64,000 nt of DNA, taken from positions 310,001 to 374,000 of the forward strand of contig VCJN01003259.1 in NCBI GenBank assembly GCA_006384855.1. Direction: 5' to 3'. The stretch comes from Tetraselmis striata (taxonomy: Eukaryota; Chlorophyta; Chlorodendrophyceae; Chlorodendrales; Chlorodendraceae). The translations under genes were made by a program, and so were the position numbers. Below the pieces are notes generated by a model, which had not been told where the DNA came from, made no database searches, and saw nothing but the letters and a program-made list of their open reading frames with translations. Positions 46,201-58,260 of the stretch are shown in pieces; positions within the stretch are counted from its first letter, which is position 1, and every line of letters starts with the position of its first letter.

Positions 46201-47133
46201 GAGGGATTGAGCGAGTCGGTAAGCGCCGGGCACCATCGCCGGAGGGAGCGCGGGCTGGATAGGAGGGGAAGGTGGGGGCGGGGGGACGGGGGCGCACGTA
46301 TTGCAGCCAAACGCGTAGGTAGCGCACGTCCTCCCGATATTCCTCGCGCCCCTGCAGCTCGCGCGTGCAACGCTCCAGCAGCGGCACCAACTCCGACTGG
46401 TGCCCGCCGGCAGTGAAGGTTTGCTGAACCCATTTCACGAACCTGCGCGCGGGTGGGCCGCAGCGTGCGTTGAGGCTCTGTGCAGCGCCTGGCAGATGCT
46501 TGCTGTAAACTGGCCAGCATGGCAGCACTGAGAGCTAACCCTGGTTTGCAGTTACCATTTGAAGAAAGCGACTGGAAGCGAATTTGAAAGGATATCATCA
46601 CGGCAATACGACTCTCGGAGGGCTGAACAGTGCGAGAGCTGCGAGTACTCGCGACAATGCCAGAGGACAGCAGATACACGTATTCACCCAGCAATTCACC
46701 CGCTTCGGCCCCGAATAACGGGCAGCCGTGGCGGGGCCGACACGAGCTGGGCCCTCGAGCCCCGTCAGGGGTCGGCCAAGCATACCTGAGCCACACCTCC
46801 AGCGGGTCTTCGCCGTCATACTCTGCGATTTCCTTCCAGAAAGCCCTGTCGGCCGCAGCGGCGAGGGCTTGTCGGCTACGGCGGGGCTTTCGGGCATCTA
46901 ACAAGATTTAGGTGCTGACGGCCTATGCAGTTTCTGGCAATACTTTCTGGGGAGTGGTTCAGCCCGGCCGGGAACGAAAAACAACTTTCACTATAAAGGG
47001 GTTTTGGGGAGCACCTGCGCTTGGCCTCGACAGCGTCATTGCGCGCCGTCTGAACAGAACCGCCCTCCTCGGTGGCTGCCTTCCGGCCGGCCCGCAGGGG
47101 CTGGTAGTTCTCCTTGCACAGCTCCCACTCCAT
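43261..47133 (-). CDS. MAD3: Mad3/BubR1-type spindle assembly checkpoint protein, 7 exons
   Basis: Minus-strand exons 47015-47133, 46786-46875, 46298-46442, 46147-46191, 45921-46033, 45773-45830 and 43261-45690 keep phase and total exactly 1000 codons (999 aa plus stop). The N terminus is diagnostic: MEWELCKENYQPLRAGRKA holds the first KEN box (residues 7-9). The Mad3/BUB1 TPR-like domain follows (FWKEIAEYDGEDPLEVWLR, RYLRVWLQY, NNIGQGFSMYYESHATYLEL, AEDVYTDGINR). Exon 7 adds a second KEN box (305-307, RKENQPRATTW) and three ABBA-type motifs (LAVFED at 272, LQVFED at 492, FAVFEE at 521). Twelve 22-residue repeats come next, then a conserved-looking tail (TMATKEALAAINDMFISDLP). No kinase domain is present. 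In this family KEN and ABBA motifs hold Cdc20 and block the anaphase-promoting complex. Introns are short and free of homopolymer runs. Confidence 0.88.
43780..44560 (-). repeat. Coding tandem repeat, 12 units of about 66 bp, within the Mad3-like gene
   Basis: Twelve units of the pattern LGLSIREDTEL(L/I/F).(P/S)(K/R)S(A/T)GNDGG lie in frame, the first and last diverged. Units alternate between DPKSAGN, GSKSTGN and D/NPRSAGN types, so blocks of two or three units were copied together. The frame is unbroken, so the array is kept as protein. Confidence 0.92.
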
Positions 47134-47638
47134 GGCGGCCGCGCGCTGCAGCTGACTGTGGTCAACGCTTGAGCGTTGACTTTGGTCCAGGTGATATGCA
47201 CTCAATGAGCTGAAGGATTGACCGAGTTGCTGCACAACGCCCAGGGGAACAGGCGCCCTCACTTTCACCCGGTAGGTACACGGTATTCCTTGACTCTGCT
47301 TCCCATGTGGTGACTGGGAGCCACCCACCGGGACCGGGGCAGAGGAAAGGTGTAGTGGCACCACGGGTGGACAGCATCAGTCGGCGGGTTCCTGAAGTCC
47401 TACTCACGGCCAGGCAGCGCAGCAGGGCAGGAGAGGCAGAAAAGCATATCAGAAGGACGTCAGCGCGCCCGCGGGCGGAGGGGCGGCGGCGCGCGCCGAT
47501 ATATCAGCGAACAGCAGCAGTGTGTACCCCTGTACAGCATTACAAATCAGCAGCGCGCGCATCGATCACTCATCCATTGTCCCGCCTCGTTCGGGATGCG
47601 CGGGCCGCCTTTCATTTATTGGGCGGCTTGCTGTGTAA

Positions 47639-48479
47639 GGCCTGTATGACACGGGACGTGCTCTACCGGTAGACCGCTCTACCGCCGTAATTCATACACG
47701 CACAGCGCGCCACGTCGCAAAAAGCAAACGGCGACTAGCCAATCACCATGTAGTATGTTCACTTTTTCAGTTCCTTTTTGAGCCCTCAAAACGGTATGAC
47801 ACGGGAAAATCTCTACCGGTCAAAATAGCCGCTACCGCCCTACCGAGCATCGTAGGACCAGCCGCACTTGCTGCTCGGTCTCCTGGCTGGGCTCAATCGG
47901 TTGAGCGCTGTCCGCCCGCGACATGAGATCCAGATGGAGACGGTTCAGCGAGGCTAGCGGGGCGATGCCCTTCCGGTCGAAACATGCTAGGAGGCAGCGC
48001 CCCGCTGGGCGCACCGGAGGGCGAGTCGTGCCGCTGGGACAACGGCATGGCGCCCGCCGGCGCCTACGGCGCCCGAAAGGATCCAGACACCTTGACTGGC
48101 TGGCCGCTTGACCGGCCGCCCGTGGTGTCTTGCGGGGCGATTCCGGGCGCGCAGCCATGGCCTTGAGGCGTGGAGTTCGTGTACCGCCCGCGCGAAGTTT
48201 CGGTGGGATTGCAGGGAGCGGCGGGCGAGGGGTAGATAGCGCGATGAAGGTGGATTCGCCAACGACAGGGTGCCGCGTTCAAAATAGAGCGGTAGAGCGG
48301 GGGGTGGCATCGGTAGCTACCGATGCCACCCTACCGCCAAAATGCTAGACCGGTCTACCGCTCTAGGGGTTACCGCTCTACGGCCGAATTGCACTTTTTG
48401 CGACGTGGCGCGCTGTGCGTGTAGAAATTACGGCGGTAGAGCGGTCTACCGGTAGAGCACGTCCCGTGTCATACAGGCC
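47639..48479. mobile_element. Harbinger-type MITE, 841 bp, near-intact
   Basis: The first and last 86 bases are inverted copies with about two mismatches (ends ggcctgtatgacacgggacg). The 3-base target duplication TAA (47636-47638 and 48480-48482) and the GG-starting ends fit the PIF/Harbinger superfamily. The inside holds further copies of the ctctaccggt/accgctcta words, a relic of the end sequence near 47790 and a perfect 30-bp palindrome at 48302-48331. No transposase is encoded, so it depends on a helper elsewhere. Confidence 0.85.
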
Positions 48480-48574
48480 TAAATCTTTTAGTAAGGATAT
48501 TACTGCCTTTAGCAGGAGGTGGATTTTTGACTGAGTTTTGTAATTCACACCTGTAACACCTGTGTATTTTTTAG

Positions 48575-48715
48575 CGAAAATTGCAAGACAGGGTACAATT
48601 TTGACTTTGTTTGCAGAACAGGGTGAAAAACGGCTTTTGCAAAACAGGGTGCAATCCCGAGCAGTAGTGGCAGATTGCAAAACAGGGTGTAGTCCCAAAT
48701 TAAAAACAGGGCGCG
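48575..48715. repeat. Five-fold 'gcaaaacagggtg' word array
   Basis: The words gcaagacagggtac, gcagaacagggtg, gcaaaacagggtg (twice) and aaaacagggcgc start at about 48580, 48611, 48637, 48677 and 48702. Spacing is irregular (25-40 bases). Confidence 0.75.
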
Positions 48716-48895
48716 AATTGAGGTATGATGGCAAATTGCATTTCAATCATGCATTCGAGTCTAGTGTTGCCAAAAAGGGTGCGGAGGCGTTTTTACACGG
48801 AAAAGCGCCATTGTGTGGCTAGGCGGAAGGTTCAGCGAAAGGGGAGGGAATGTCGGAGGAGGAGCCCGCAGGGCGGAGGCGGAAAACGGGAGGGC

Positions 48896-49110
48896 GCTGC
48901 CAAAGGCAGCGAGCTGGAAGATGGCAGACGAGCTGCTGGTGGCTGTCCTAAGTGGCTCCCCGGCCGGGAGCGCAGGGCTCGCGGGCGATGGGGCAGCCCG
49001 TACCAAAACCCGAGGGAAACCGATTGAAACCACTGAAGACCGTACGGGTCGCACTAGGACAGCTATATATATAGTCCGTTAAGAAACCCCATAAACACGT
49101 TTAGGTCATT
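48896..49110 (+). repeat. Direct repeat, left copy (right copy 51022-51230)
   Basis: About 210 bases, from gctgccaaaggcagcgagct to gaaaccccataaacacgttta, recur at 51022-51230 with only a few changes. The left copy is itself flanked by a 30-bp direct repeat (catttcaatca.gcattcgagtc) at about 48741 and 49107. The right copy abuts the DIRS-type fossil, so the pair may belong to that element or a relative. Confidence 0.85.
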
Positions 49111-51021
49111 TCAATCACGCATTCGAGTCTGGTTTTACCAGTTTACACGCGGTTCGTTTATGACTGCGAGCGTAGGCAATCGGCGGGCGTGCCGACCAGA
49201 CGAAGGCGGAAGATGTCTTGAGTTGTAGAAGGGGTCTCGCGCCAAGAGGACCTCGATCGAGGCGCAGGCGCATCAGACGCGGGCGGGAGATGTTGACGCC
49301 GGCATGACATACGCCGGACGTGTCGCGGAATTAAAGCGCCATCTCCCGACGGCGCCCTATATAGCATTGGTTGCGCGCCATGGTGGCGTGCGGCACGAGC
49401 CGGAACTGCAGGCAGGCCAGTATAAGCAGGGGTAGCAGTGGCCAAGTTGGCGACGAGCGCCCAGCAAAGCAGCGGCTAAGGCACCAGTAGGACGAGTACA
49501 ATGCGCGCACACGAGCGCGCGATCGCGCCGAGTACATTCAGGTGAAGTACTGGTGCGTTGTACCCGACGCGATGGTAACTCGTACCCTGTACCGGTATCT
49601 ACTGGCGATGCACGTTACGAGGGGTGGACACGCAACAACGCGCGATGACAACGATGTAATGTTGTCATCACCAGCGGTGCTTGTTTCGCCCCCTTGCGCG
49701 AAGAGCGGCGGGTGAAACGCACAACGCTGAGGGGCGCGGGAATGTATGTGGGATTATGTGTGGTCGTGCCGTACCGGCTCAGGTGTGTCGGGGTCGGTTG
49801 TCGGCGACGTCGCAGAAGACCCGCCGACTCGGTTAGCTTTCGCCGTGGGTCTTTCCTCGCGGAGAGCGGCGAGCCGGCCGCCGTTGCTGCACCAGCGACG
49901 GCTGCTGACCACCCCACAAAGCGCAGGCTTAGGATGATGCCACGAAACGCACAAGTCGCGTTAGGTGGCGGAGCTGTCCCCCGGCGGGCAGCTCGTGTTG
50001 TCACAGATGCGTTGCCGTGACGTTGGAAGCGGGTTGGCCGGCGTAGAGGCCCTTGTAGCCTATGCCGGCTCGTAACGATGCCAATGATGTCGGGGCGAGG
50101 GTGACGACGAGGCGGCCGCTGCTGCTGCACCAACGACGGCCGCCGAAGTCCCAAACCCAGAGTTGGCCAAGAGTAGTTACGTACACCACGAGACGACAGG
50201 CACGCCAGGTGGTAGAGCTGACCCCCGGCGGGCAGTTGCAGGTTGCCGTGGTCCTTGTGACGACGACGTTGCAGTAGGAGGCGTCGGAGATGCATCGGCA
50301 CGGGCCGCACAAACGCCTCCCATTGCGACCACATCAAACGTTGCTGAAGCTTGATTGGGGCGAGGGCAACGAGCCCTCTCAATACACCGGCGCATGAGCG
50401 GCGCCACCCCTGTAACAGACCAATTACGCGAGAAGTTCCGGAAAACCACAGCATGTAACGACCGTTGATGCCACGACGCCTTGCAGCGAGGACACGCGGA
50501 CAGGGTTGCAGTGTCTGGCGGGACAACAAGTGGTCGCCCGGACGACACGGACGTCCTCCTCCGTCCGCGCCGATTTGTTGCGGTGGGCGTAGTTGCCATC
50601 GTTGACAACCGTGACGAGCAGCGGCCATGGTGCCGAGCGCATCCACCTCACCTAAACCTCAAGAGTTGACTACTGCGAGAGGGCGCTCCACTGCGGGAGC
50701 CCCGAAGGCATGTACTGCGACTCGACTTCGGGTGTTGAGGTTTGAACCCCCCCCCCCCCCCCCCCCCAGAGGGGACCCCCCAGCTCCAACTTCTTGCCGT
50801 GCGCATCGCTACCCGAAAACGTCCCAGCTGCAAAGCCATGGCAAAAACGGAAAACGACCTCGGGCGCATAAGTAGGGAAAACCACACTACCGCGGGGTTG
50901 TCTGTCGCTGCCTGATGTCGTAACGCATGTGCGCGGCACGACGACTCACTACCGGCTCGATGAACCTCGGTGCGGACTTGTTCAGCCTCAGCGACCCTCG
51001 CGCGCACAAGTACGCGAAGCC
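49111..51021. repeat. Non-genic stretch with an internal duplication
   Basis: Blocks at about 49865-50000 and 50110-50250 are diverged copies in the same order: tgctgcacca.cgacggc, then ggtgg.(g/a)gagctg.cccccggcgggcag. A C run lies at 50748-50767. Long minus-strand open frames cover the area but their composition looks like GC-rich chance. No gene is called. Confidence 0.5.
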
Positions 51022-51230
51022 GCTGCCGAAGGCAGCGAGCTGGAAGATGGCAGACGAGCTGCTGGTGGCTGTCGTATGTGGCTCCCCGGCCGGGAGCGCG
51101 GGGCTCGCGGGCGATGGGGCAGCCCGTACCAAAACCCGATGGAAACCGCTTGAAACCACTGAAGACCGTACGGGTCGCACTAGGACAGCTATAGTCCGTT
51201 ATTAGGAAACCCCATAAACACGTTTAGATC
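51022..51230 (+). repeat. Direct repeat, right copy of 48896-49110
   Basis: This copy is nearly identical to the left copy. It starts after a different GC-rich flank and ends just before the DIRS-type fossil region. Confidence 0.85.
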
Positions 51231-51299
51231 AGAACATGGTGTAAGGATTACTCGTAGACTGCCGGCTGCTCGGCGGCCAGGCCCGGCGGCCCGGTCCGT

Positions 51300-54200
51300 C
51301 GTCGCATCAGCGTCCGGCGGGGCAATATAATGACGGGGACACTAACCAACGTGCCGCATAGACGAGTGACATGTGAAAACATGTCGATGATTCGGCAGGT
51401 TGAACCAATACGCACTCCCATAGGAACCGCCGCACATGCGACTGGTTTGGCGGATCGGCGATGGGGCGCGACCGTACGCGGCTGGCGAGAAATGCTCCCC
51501 AGATAAATACATTGTCGCTAAAGGCGCTAGCATGACTAACCGCTGATGGTACCCGCGCCCGAACCCTCGTTCGTCGAAGGCGCGCATCTTGATCGGTCGA
51601 TCCCCACGGGCCGGTTGAGCCGTTGCACCGCCCGTGCCGGCGTTGCCACGAGTGTAGAACACGTGCCATCGCGGCGCGGAACAAGAGGATACAAGGATGC
51701 TGGTCGCGGATCCACGTGGGTCCCAACTCCTCATGCAGGGTCTCCGCCTACCGCAATATATGTCCGTGTGATCAGCTGGGCGGGCACGTCGGTGCGGACC
51801 CCATGTGGGTCTAGCTCAACCTGCGATGCCGCGAAGCCCTTTCCCACCTTATTGATGATAAGGTCGCCTTGCGCCACCTGCTCCGCGCCGTGGTCGCAGT
51901 AGAAACCGTTGATCGCGGAAAGGTAATAAGGCTGCAGACTGGTTGCCTTGACAGTCCCCCGCAATCCCTGCCATGCGATGTAGCGTGCTACGGTTGCCGC
52001 CGTGGCACCCAGGGGGGGAACACCCTGCTCATCAGCGCATAACTGTAGGAACGGGCGAATGGCATTGCCATACGTAGGTATTGGCGGTAGTCTCTGTCCA
52101 AGCCGACGCGAACAAATGAAGCGCCGTTTTGCCGAGTTCGTCGCTGCCTACTATTGAACGCACTTACGGACGCATAGTAGCTGCCCATGGGATCGTGCCG
52201 CCCGTCTGGATGTCCATCGTATATTTTGCCGGCGGCACGCGTGGCGCGCGCACGGAATGATGACATGCGTAGCACCTCGTACGGCGCGGAACATCGTCAA
52301 GATTGCGCTCAGCACTGAGTCGCGGCGCATGTGCAGCCAGGACCTAATGGCACTCGGGAGATACTCACTGCCCCGCGGCGCTCTGGGCATAACGCGCCCT
52401 GATGCCCTCCGCCCCGGCCGGAAAAAATCGCGGCGAGGCAGTACCACGCGCTCCGCCACCGCCACTTGGTAAGTGCATGGTGCCACACCTTGCCCTTCCA
52501 GCGAGGGGTCACGACGGTAGCGGCCGCGCCGCTCTAGCGCAACTTCTGCACCGTGTCCGGCAGAAGCGGCCAAGGGGGGTGCAGTAGTGGTTCTCGCGCG
52601 ACGTTACTCCGCGTCGGCCAGGTGCAAGGAGTCCACCGCCTCGCAGCCGGCGTCCAACCATGCAACGTTGTAGCGTGGTAGCATCGCGTTCGGGGCCGAC
52701 GCGAACCGGTCGACGGAGTGCGCACCCCACAGGGCCCCCAACTCTGCGAATAGGACGGGGTCCAGTTGCTCGTCGTCGCCGTCGAGGTGTCGGCTGAGTC
52801 GATCCGCTCGGCGGGAGCGCAGATCAGACGTTTGCGGCCGGCCGCGGATGTAGCGGGCTCTGATTTGTACGCCGTTTCTGTCCAGTAGGTACCATAGCTT
52901 GCGGAGTTCCGCCATCATCTCTAGAGAGCGGGAGGTGAGGCCGGGAAGGACGTTGCACACCGCCTGATTGTCATCGGGCAGCAACACGCGGCGACCGGCG
53001 AGGTGCGGCAGGAAAGACTCGTCCACTGCCAGCCGGACGGCTTTCAGTTCTTTCCAGGTGATGTGCCGGCGCTCGTCGGCTGCCCCCAAAACGCCCGCGC
53101 CTCCAGCCGCCTGCCATTCAGCACCGCACCCCAACCGTAGCCGGAGCTGTCGCAGTGCATGTAGGCCGTCTCCACAGGGCGGTGGATAGGGCGGCCGTGG
53201 GACTGGGTCGGCACGGCAGTCCAACAATGCAAGTCGCGCCGCAGGTGGTGCGTCATGCGCACTCGGCCGCCCCACTTGGAGCCCAAGACGTTCTGGAGCT
53301 CCCGCGGGTAGAAGCGCGCGGCCGGGCTCGCCAAGAACAGGTATTGAGCCCGCCATGCGAGCGACTGTAGCTCCCGCACGGGCAGCCAACGGGCGTCGCG
53401 GGCCGCGCGTTGCAGCAGTTGCTTGGCTTGGCGCGCGAGCCGTTGCTGTTTTTTCCGCCGGGGCCAAAAATATCCCGTGACCGTGTCGATTCCATTCTTA
53501 GGCGATGGCCGTACTAGACCGGCTCCCATGGCCCTTTATTGGCGGTGTTGCGCTGCAGGCCCATGCTGTCTAGCAAGTAGGCGACGCGCTGGCGGAGTTC
53601 CATCGCCTCCGGCTCCGACTAGGCGAACAGCAAGAAATCGTCGTCGATATATGGTGATGCGCGCGCCCCTCCACCGCCCGCGGAGGAGTCAGCAGCACGA
53701 TCGAGGGATGTTGCCCGGCGCAGCGGGGATAGTCGGAGATAGCACGTGCTTGGCGAACGTCATTATCGCGAACGTCATTATCGCGAACGTCGAAGGAGTA
53801 GGGGCTGAGCGACCAGCCCATGGGGAGGCCTCACATCCGGTAGAGGGTCCCGCGGATGCTGACCGTGAAGTAGTGGCTGTCGGAGGGCCTGATGCCCATG
53901 GCACAGAAGCCGCTTTGAAGGTCGAACGGAAGCATGTAGTCCCCTTTCGCGGTCGGCTGCCCATGCGTAGTGTCTCCATTCGTACGTAGTCGCTTGCGAA
54001 GAAGGTGTTCAGTACACGGAGGTCGACGATAAAACGCCACTGGTTGTCGCCCAGTGAAGGAACCACTAATGCCGGGTTTTGGGACAAAGAACGCCCGGGA
54101 CACCCACCATGCGCAAAACGACTTCTCCCACGCGCCGGCCGCCTGTAGCGTCTTAGTTAGGCGATGAGGAACTTGAGTTGGGCAGGAGTCGCGTCGTTAA

Positions 54201-55062
54201 ACGAGACGCCTTGATTAAACCTTGGGGGTGGGCGGTTGCAGCGGAAAGGCACGCGTACATCATTCCGTATCCAACTCGCTCGTCACTTGCGCGCTCGCGC
54301 CGATGTCTTGCTAGCGCCGCCAACATCGCCTTACGCGGTGACGCATGCGGTCGGAGTCGGGGCAGCGGCTGTCGGCGCGGCGCGCCACACCGTCAGTCGC
54401 AGGCCTTGTCTCCGGTTTTGCCGCCGTTCTTGTCGCGGTTCTTGGCGTCCGCCTCATGGCGTTGCTGCTCCCGTCTCTCGCGCGCCGCATTGTCCTTTTC
54501 CTTCCACGCCTTGTCGCGGTCGGTGTCGCGCTCCGCTGCCTGCATCTTGAAGGTCGCTGGCGTTTGTGCCTTAGCCACAACCGCGAGGCCGACATTGTCC
54601 TCGAGCGATGCCAGGAGGCCGTCGACGACGTTGGTGGAGCGCTCATGGTCGGCGGTGTCGAAGACTCGGGAGTAGATGAGTCGCTCGGCGACTTGCTCCT
54701 CGGGGGTGAGAGCTTTCTTGGCCTTGAAGCGTCGAAGATAGGTAAGCATGGCCTCATCCGCGTCGCCCACTGCTTCGAGTGTGCCATGGCCTCATCCACG
54801 TCGCCCACTGCTTCGAGTGTGCGATGCGCGGTGTCGAGTAGGTGGTCGAGGGCGTCGACGGTGTCTTGGGTGGGGGTATCGGGCCCGCGAAGCTTAGCCA
54901 TAGCTGTCTTAGCCGCCGCGTTAGCGGCGGCGCGGTAGACGCCATAGCACAACATGTGGCGGTACTCGTCGCGCGACGCGGTCTCGTTGGCCTCAGTGAA
55001 GTACCGGTCGGCCTCGTCGTTACGCGGCCGCCAGAGGCTCGGGCGTGTGGCGCCCGAAGGGC

Positions 55063-55094
<32 letters not shown>

Positions 55095-55110
55095 CTTGGT
55101 ACGCCCACTA
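51300..55110 (-). mobile_element. DIRS-type (tyrosine-recombinase) retroelement fossil
   Basis: Read on the minus strand, the parts come in DIRS order: a gag-like region (about 55110-54240), reverse transcriptase (about 54100-53570; AKGDYMLPFDLQSGFCAMGI), RNase H (about 53530-52620; RHITWKELKAVRLAVDE, ADRLSRHLDGDDEQ, SVDRFASAPN) and a tyrosine-recombinase-like N-terminal region (about 51960-51730; LQPYYLSAINGFY). The element is broken, with at least several breaks, and its ends are not resolved. A poly-G run lies at about 55063-55091. It looks moderately old, since motifs are still easy to read. Confidence 0.7.
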
Positions 55111-55740
55111 GCCTACCGGACTGTCTCGTAGTTATACTGTAATGGTCCGTAATCGCGATTTTCCCACGTAATGGGCGTGTAATCGCCGGATGTACCGTGT
55201 AATATCCAGTTTTATGCTAGGCTCGGTAGTCGCAATGACATGCACGGCTCGCCCGCGTTCCGTAATCTGCCACCATTAAGGATTAGCGAGCATTTTCCGG
55301 TTTTGGCGCTGTTAGTGACGGTACCAAGCAAGGTTTCCGATTAGGGTATTGGCATGATAGGGCACGGACCTGTCTCATCCCCAAGACCATCTAAGCTATC
55401 CGGGGATGGTCGGGCGGCCCCCATTGACATAAGATAGACCGATAGGTGGGTATCGCCGGGTCAGTAGGCCAAGCCGAAAAAAAACGCGTCTTATATTAAC
55501 TTCGCGCACCGCCCCGCGAGCCGAACATGCGACCCGTCATCGCAACGTCCCACAACGCTAGGCACCGTCACAGCCCGACTGAAGCGCCCCCAACCCCCAA
55601 CCCGGCCCAGTCCACCATGCAGTAAGTAGAATCACCCGAGAGTGGGCCACAAGGGTGGGTGGGTCGTAGTTGCTGCGCTGCATCGGCCGCGGGGCGGGTG
55701 AGTTCAAGATGTCGTTACATGTGATTCACCCGCTCGCCAC
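55111..55740. other. No gene seen
   Basis: Mixed-composition DNA without coding signal or clear repeats. Confidence 0.4.
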
Positions 55741-55743
55741 CAA

Positions 55744-56166
55744 CTCTTGACGTGTCGCTGCCTTCTCTGCGAGTCTGGCCTCTTTCTCAGCCGCCTTTTT
55801 GGCAGCGGCCCTATCACGGGCAAGTGTCAGAGACTCGCTCGGTTGCCCTGTTGGCGTGCGTCGCTGCATGTTGTGCTGACTAGGCCGCTTGCTCCACTCG
55901 CTGCTTCGCAGACTCGAGCTGGCTGGACGGTTCAGAGATAGGCCGGCAGCGTGCTGCTTCATGATAGTTTGCACCACTTGCTCTTCTTCGTCCTTGGACA
56001 ACACAGCGGCTCTGCCAACGTTAGCTCCGTTCATTCCTGCATCGGAGTTGAAGTAGCCACGCAGGGTAGACTCGGGGACGCCCAACTTCTTCGCTGTAGC
56101 TCGAATGTCGAACTTGATGCCGCTCTACTTGGCTTGGGCTGCTTGTGTCAGCTCTGCCATCGCGCA
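55744..56166 (-). mobile_element. DNA-transposon HTH fragment (pipsqueak/CENP-B-like)
   Basis: The minus strand reads MAELTQAAQAK, a TAG stop, then SGIKFDIRATAKKLGVPEST, then LRGYFNSDAGMNGANVGRAA and LSKDEEEQVVQTIMKQHAAG. A helix-turn-helix followed by 'LSKEEE..VV..I...A..G' is the start of many pogo/Tc1-type and related transposases. The rest becomes a charged Arg/Ala/Glu tail ending in a stop at 55746, and no DDE catalytic domain is seen. It is a truncated, dead copy. Confidence 0.5.
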
Positions 56167-58260
56167 CTACTCCATGCAGTGATCGCCCCATGTTCGATAC
56201 TGACCAGCACGCACGCTCGGGCGGTTTTTGGACAGTAGAAGCTTGCGCTGCCTCCTTGCGTGGATCTTGAAGACGGCGACATCGACGATCGGAGCAAGGC
56301 GAGCGAGTAGGAAGACGGACTGCCATAGAGTTGCGAGAGAGACATACTTTTGAAAAACACCGCCGAGCGCGGCCACATGCGCCGCTCGCCCAAGTCTCGA
56401 CATCGCAAGAGTCGTGCAAAAACACTTCGCACCGACCGACGACTACCCCCTGGGTATGTTGCGTGAAGTAGGTCCTGGGAGGTCCCACGACACGGGTGGG
56501 GGTTGTCGACCACCTGGGCGCGGCCAGAAGGTCGGAGGGAGAAGTGCGATGCTTAACATCTGGTCGCCGCACATGCGGCTTTTGCTGACCGGCCCAGCTG
56601 TCGGCCGCCGCTGCGACTCGCAGATTCACAATCCCAAATGAAACCCCATGTGATTCTGAAAGCTGTAGAGAAGGGCTACAAGAAAAAAGAATTTGGTTAC
56701 AATGGATATTCATCGCAGTTTTTGAGCTATTCCTCTGTTAAAAAGATTTTCCGCGAAGTTTGTGGTGCGCGAAATTGGTGCCAATTATGCTCGCTACATA
56801 TTAGATTGCCACCATACAAAGCTTCCGTGGCGGTCCCGGCCGAAACCGGATGTCAATAATTTATTCCCCCCGCCCACTGCCGCGCCCGCTCACTGGCACT
56901 GTCGCGCGCGCCACTGCCGCGCGCTATCGTCGCGGATTAGGCAAGTAGCAGGGAGATCGTGGGGCTTCTAGAGCCAGATGCAAAAATAGACCACCGCGGA
57001 GCACATGTGTCGTACGGGAGACCTCATGCGGTCGGCCCGGACGTCGGAATCCTCCTATTATAACATCGTGACCGGAAAGGTACGGAAGATGCGGCTTCCG
57101 CCGATAGATGTCCCGGAGCAAACTTTACTTTTACTTTAGTTTTACTGCATGCGAGGTGTTTCCGATTATTTTCCCGGTTGCTACGAGTCGTCGATTATTT
57201 GTCCGTATTGCTGTTTGGTACAATACCAGGCCACCCTTTTATTGCGGGCTGTGTATGTTTGCATGGTGCATGATGTATATGGTGCATAAACTGCTGACAG
57301 AAGGGGGGGGGGGGGGGGGCTTACATGCTGTGATGTCGCCGCTATCATGTATACTTGTTTCATTGAGATGTGCGATGCTTTATTTATTAGCATCGCACAT
57401 ATCTCCATAATACATTGGACTCGCGCGGCTACCAGTATTCGTTGGGACTCGCTACACTGCACTTTAGCGCCTCACAAGCTCCGACATGCATGCGACAAGG
57501 CATCTAAGTAAGGGGACGATAACCAAGCTGCACTTGCACCGCCCTGCCGGTTAATGACGATTTGGGGCCACCCTAGATTCGATTTCGAATTGTAAGTCAA
57601 TAATCGACAATTTTTTGTACTTGCCGACCTTATCCCCCATCCCATGCCTATTGCCTTGCCCTTATTGTAGAGAACAAGCCAGCTCTTGACAGTGCGGCCG
57701 AGCCATGCGAGCTGGTGCAATCCGTGCACGGCGGATCTCCTATTCATGCCCGTTGCATATGTTGAGTCGGCAAACTCGATGTCTTCGCGCGAGCTGTGCC
57801 GGTTCATGTTAGCAACTGCATGCCTTGCCATTCCGGCTGACACAGTTAATGATACTCCCAAACTAGTCATTAACCGTAACAGCTGGTTAACTACCGCGAT
57901 GGAAAAATGCGCTACTATCCGGAAATATATTGCCGGCGCCACACCGGCACTACTGGCATTAAAGCCAAGCTTTCCCGACCACCTGATGTCGACGACGCAA
58001 CGGCCTAGCGGTACCCTATAGGTCTCAAACCGGCTATATTTAAGTCGCGCAGACACTTCACCATGCATCGCATCAGCGTGAGCGCCAGTGACCAGCCCCT
58101 ACCAACCCCCGCCGATGCGAGCCGCTGGCGCCGAGTAGTGGTGTGCCATGGGGCGTGGCAACTCCAAGCGCCGTATTCCAGAGCGAGGGGAAGGAGATCT
58201 GGACGCCTTCCGAGGGCACTTATTGGGTAGAGGTGACCAAGAAAATGCGTTGCTGCGCGT
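56167..58260. other. No confident gene; one unassigned open fragment and a hairpin
   Basis: At about 56638-56770 the plus strand reads HVILKAVEKGYKKKEFGYNG, then YSSQFLSYSSVKKIFREV, which looks like protein; the likely continuation (REIGANYARYILDCHHTKLPW) is in another frame, so it is a broken, unidentified fragment. A 12-bp hairpin (atgtgcgatgct, 9-base loop) lies at about 57368-57400 and a G run at 57303-57319. Nothing else is supported. Confidence 0.35.

Noticed and set aside
47984-48310. Possible protein frames inside the Harbinger-type MITE
   Set aside because: No transposase motif in either strand; GC-rich open frames only.
49615-50646. 343-codon minus-strand open frame
   Set aside because: Arg/His/Pro-rich chance-like composition, no motif, and it crosses duplicated non-coding blocks.
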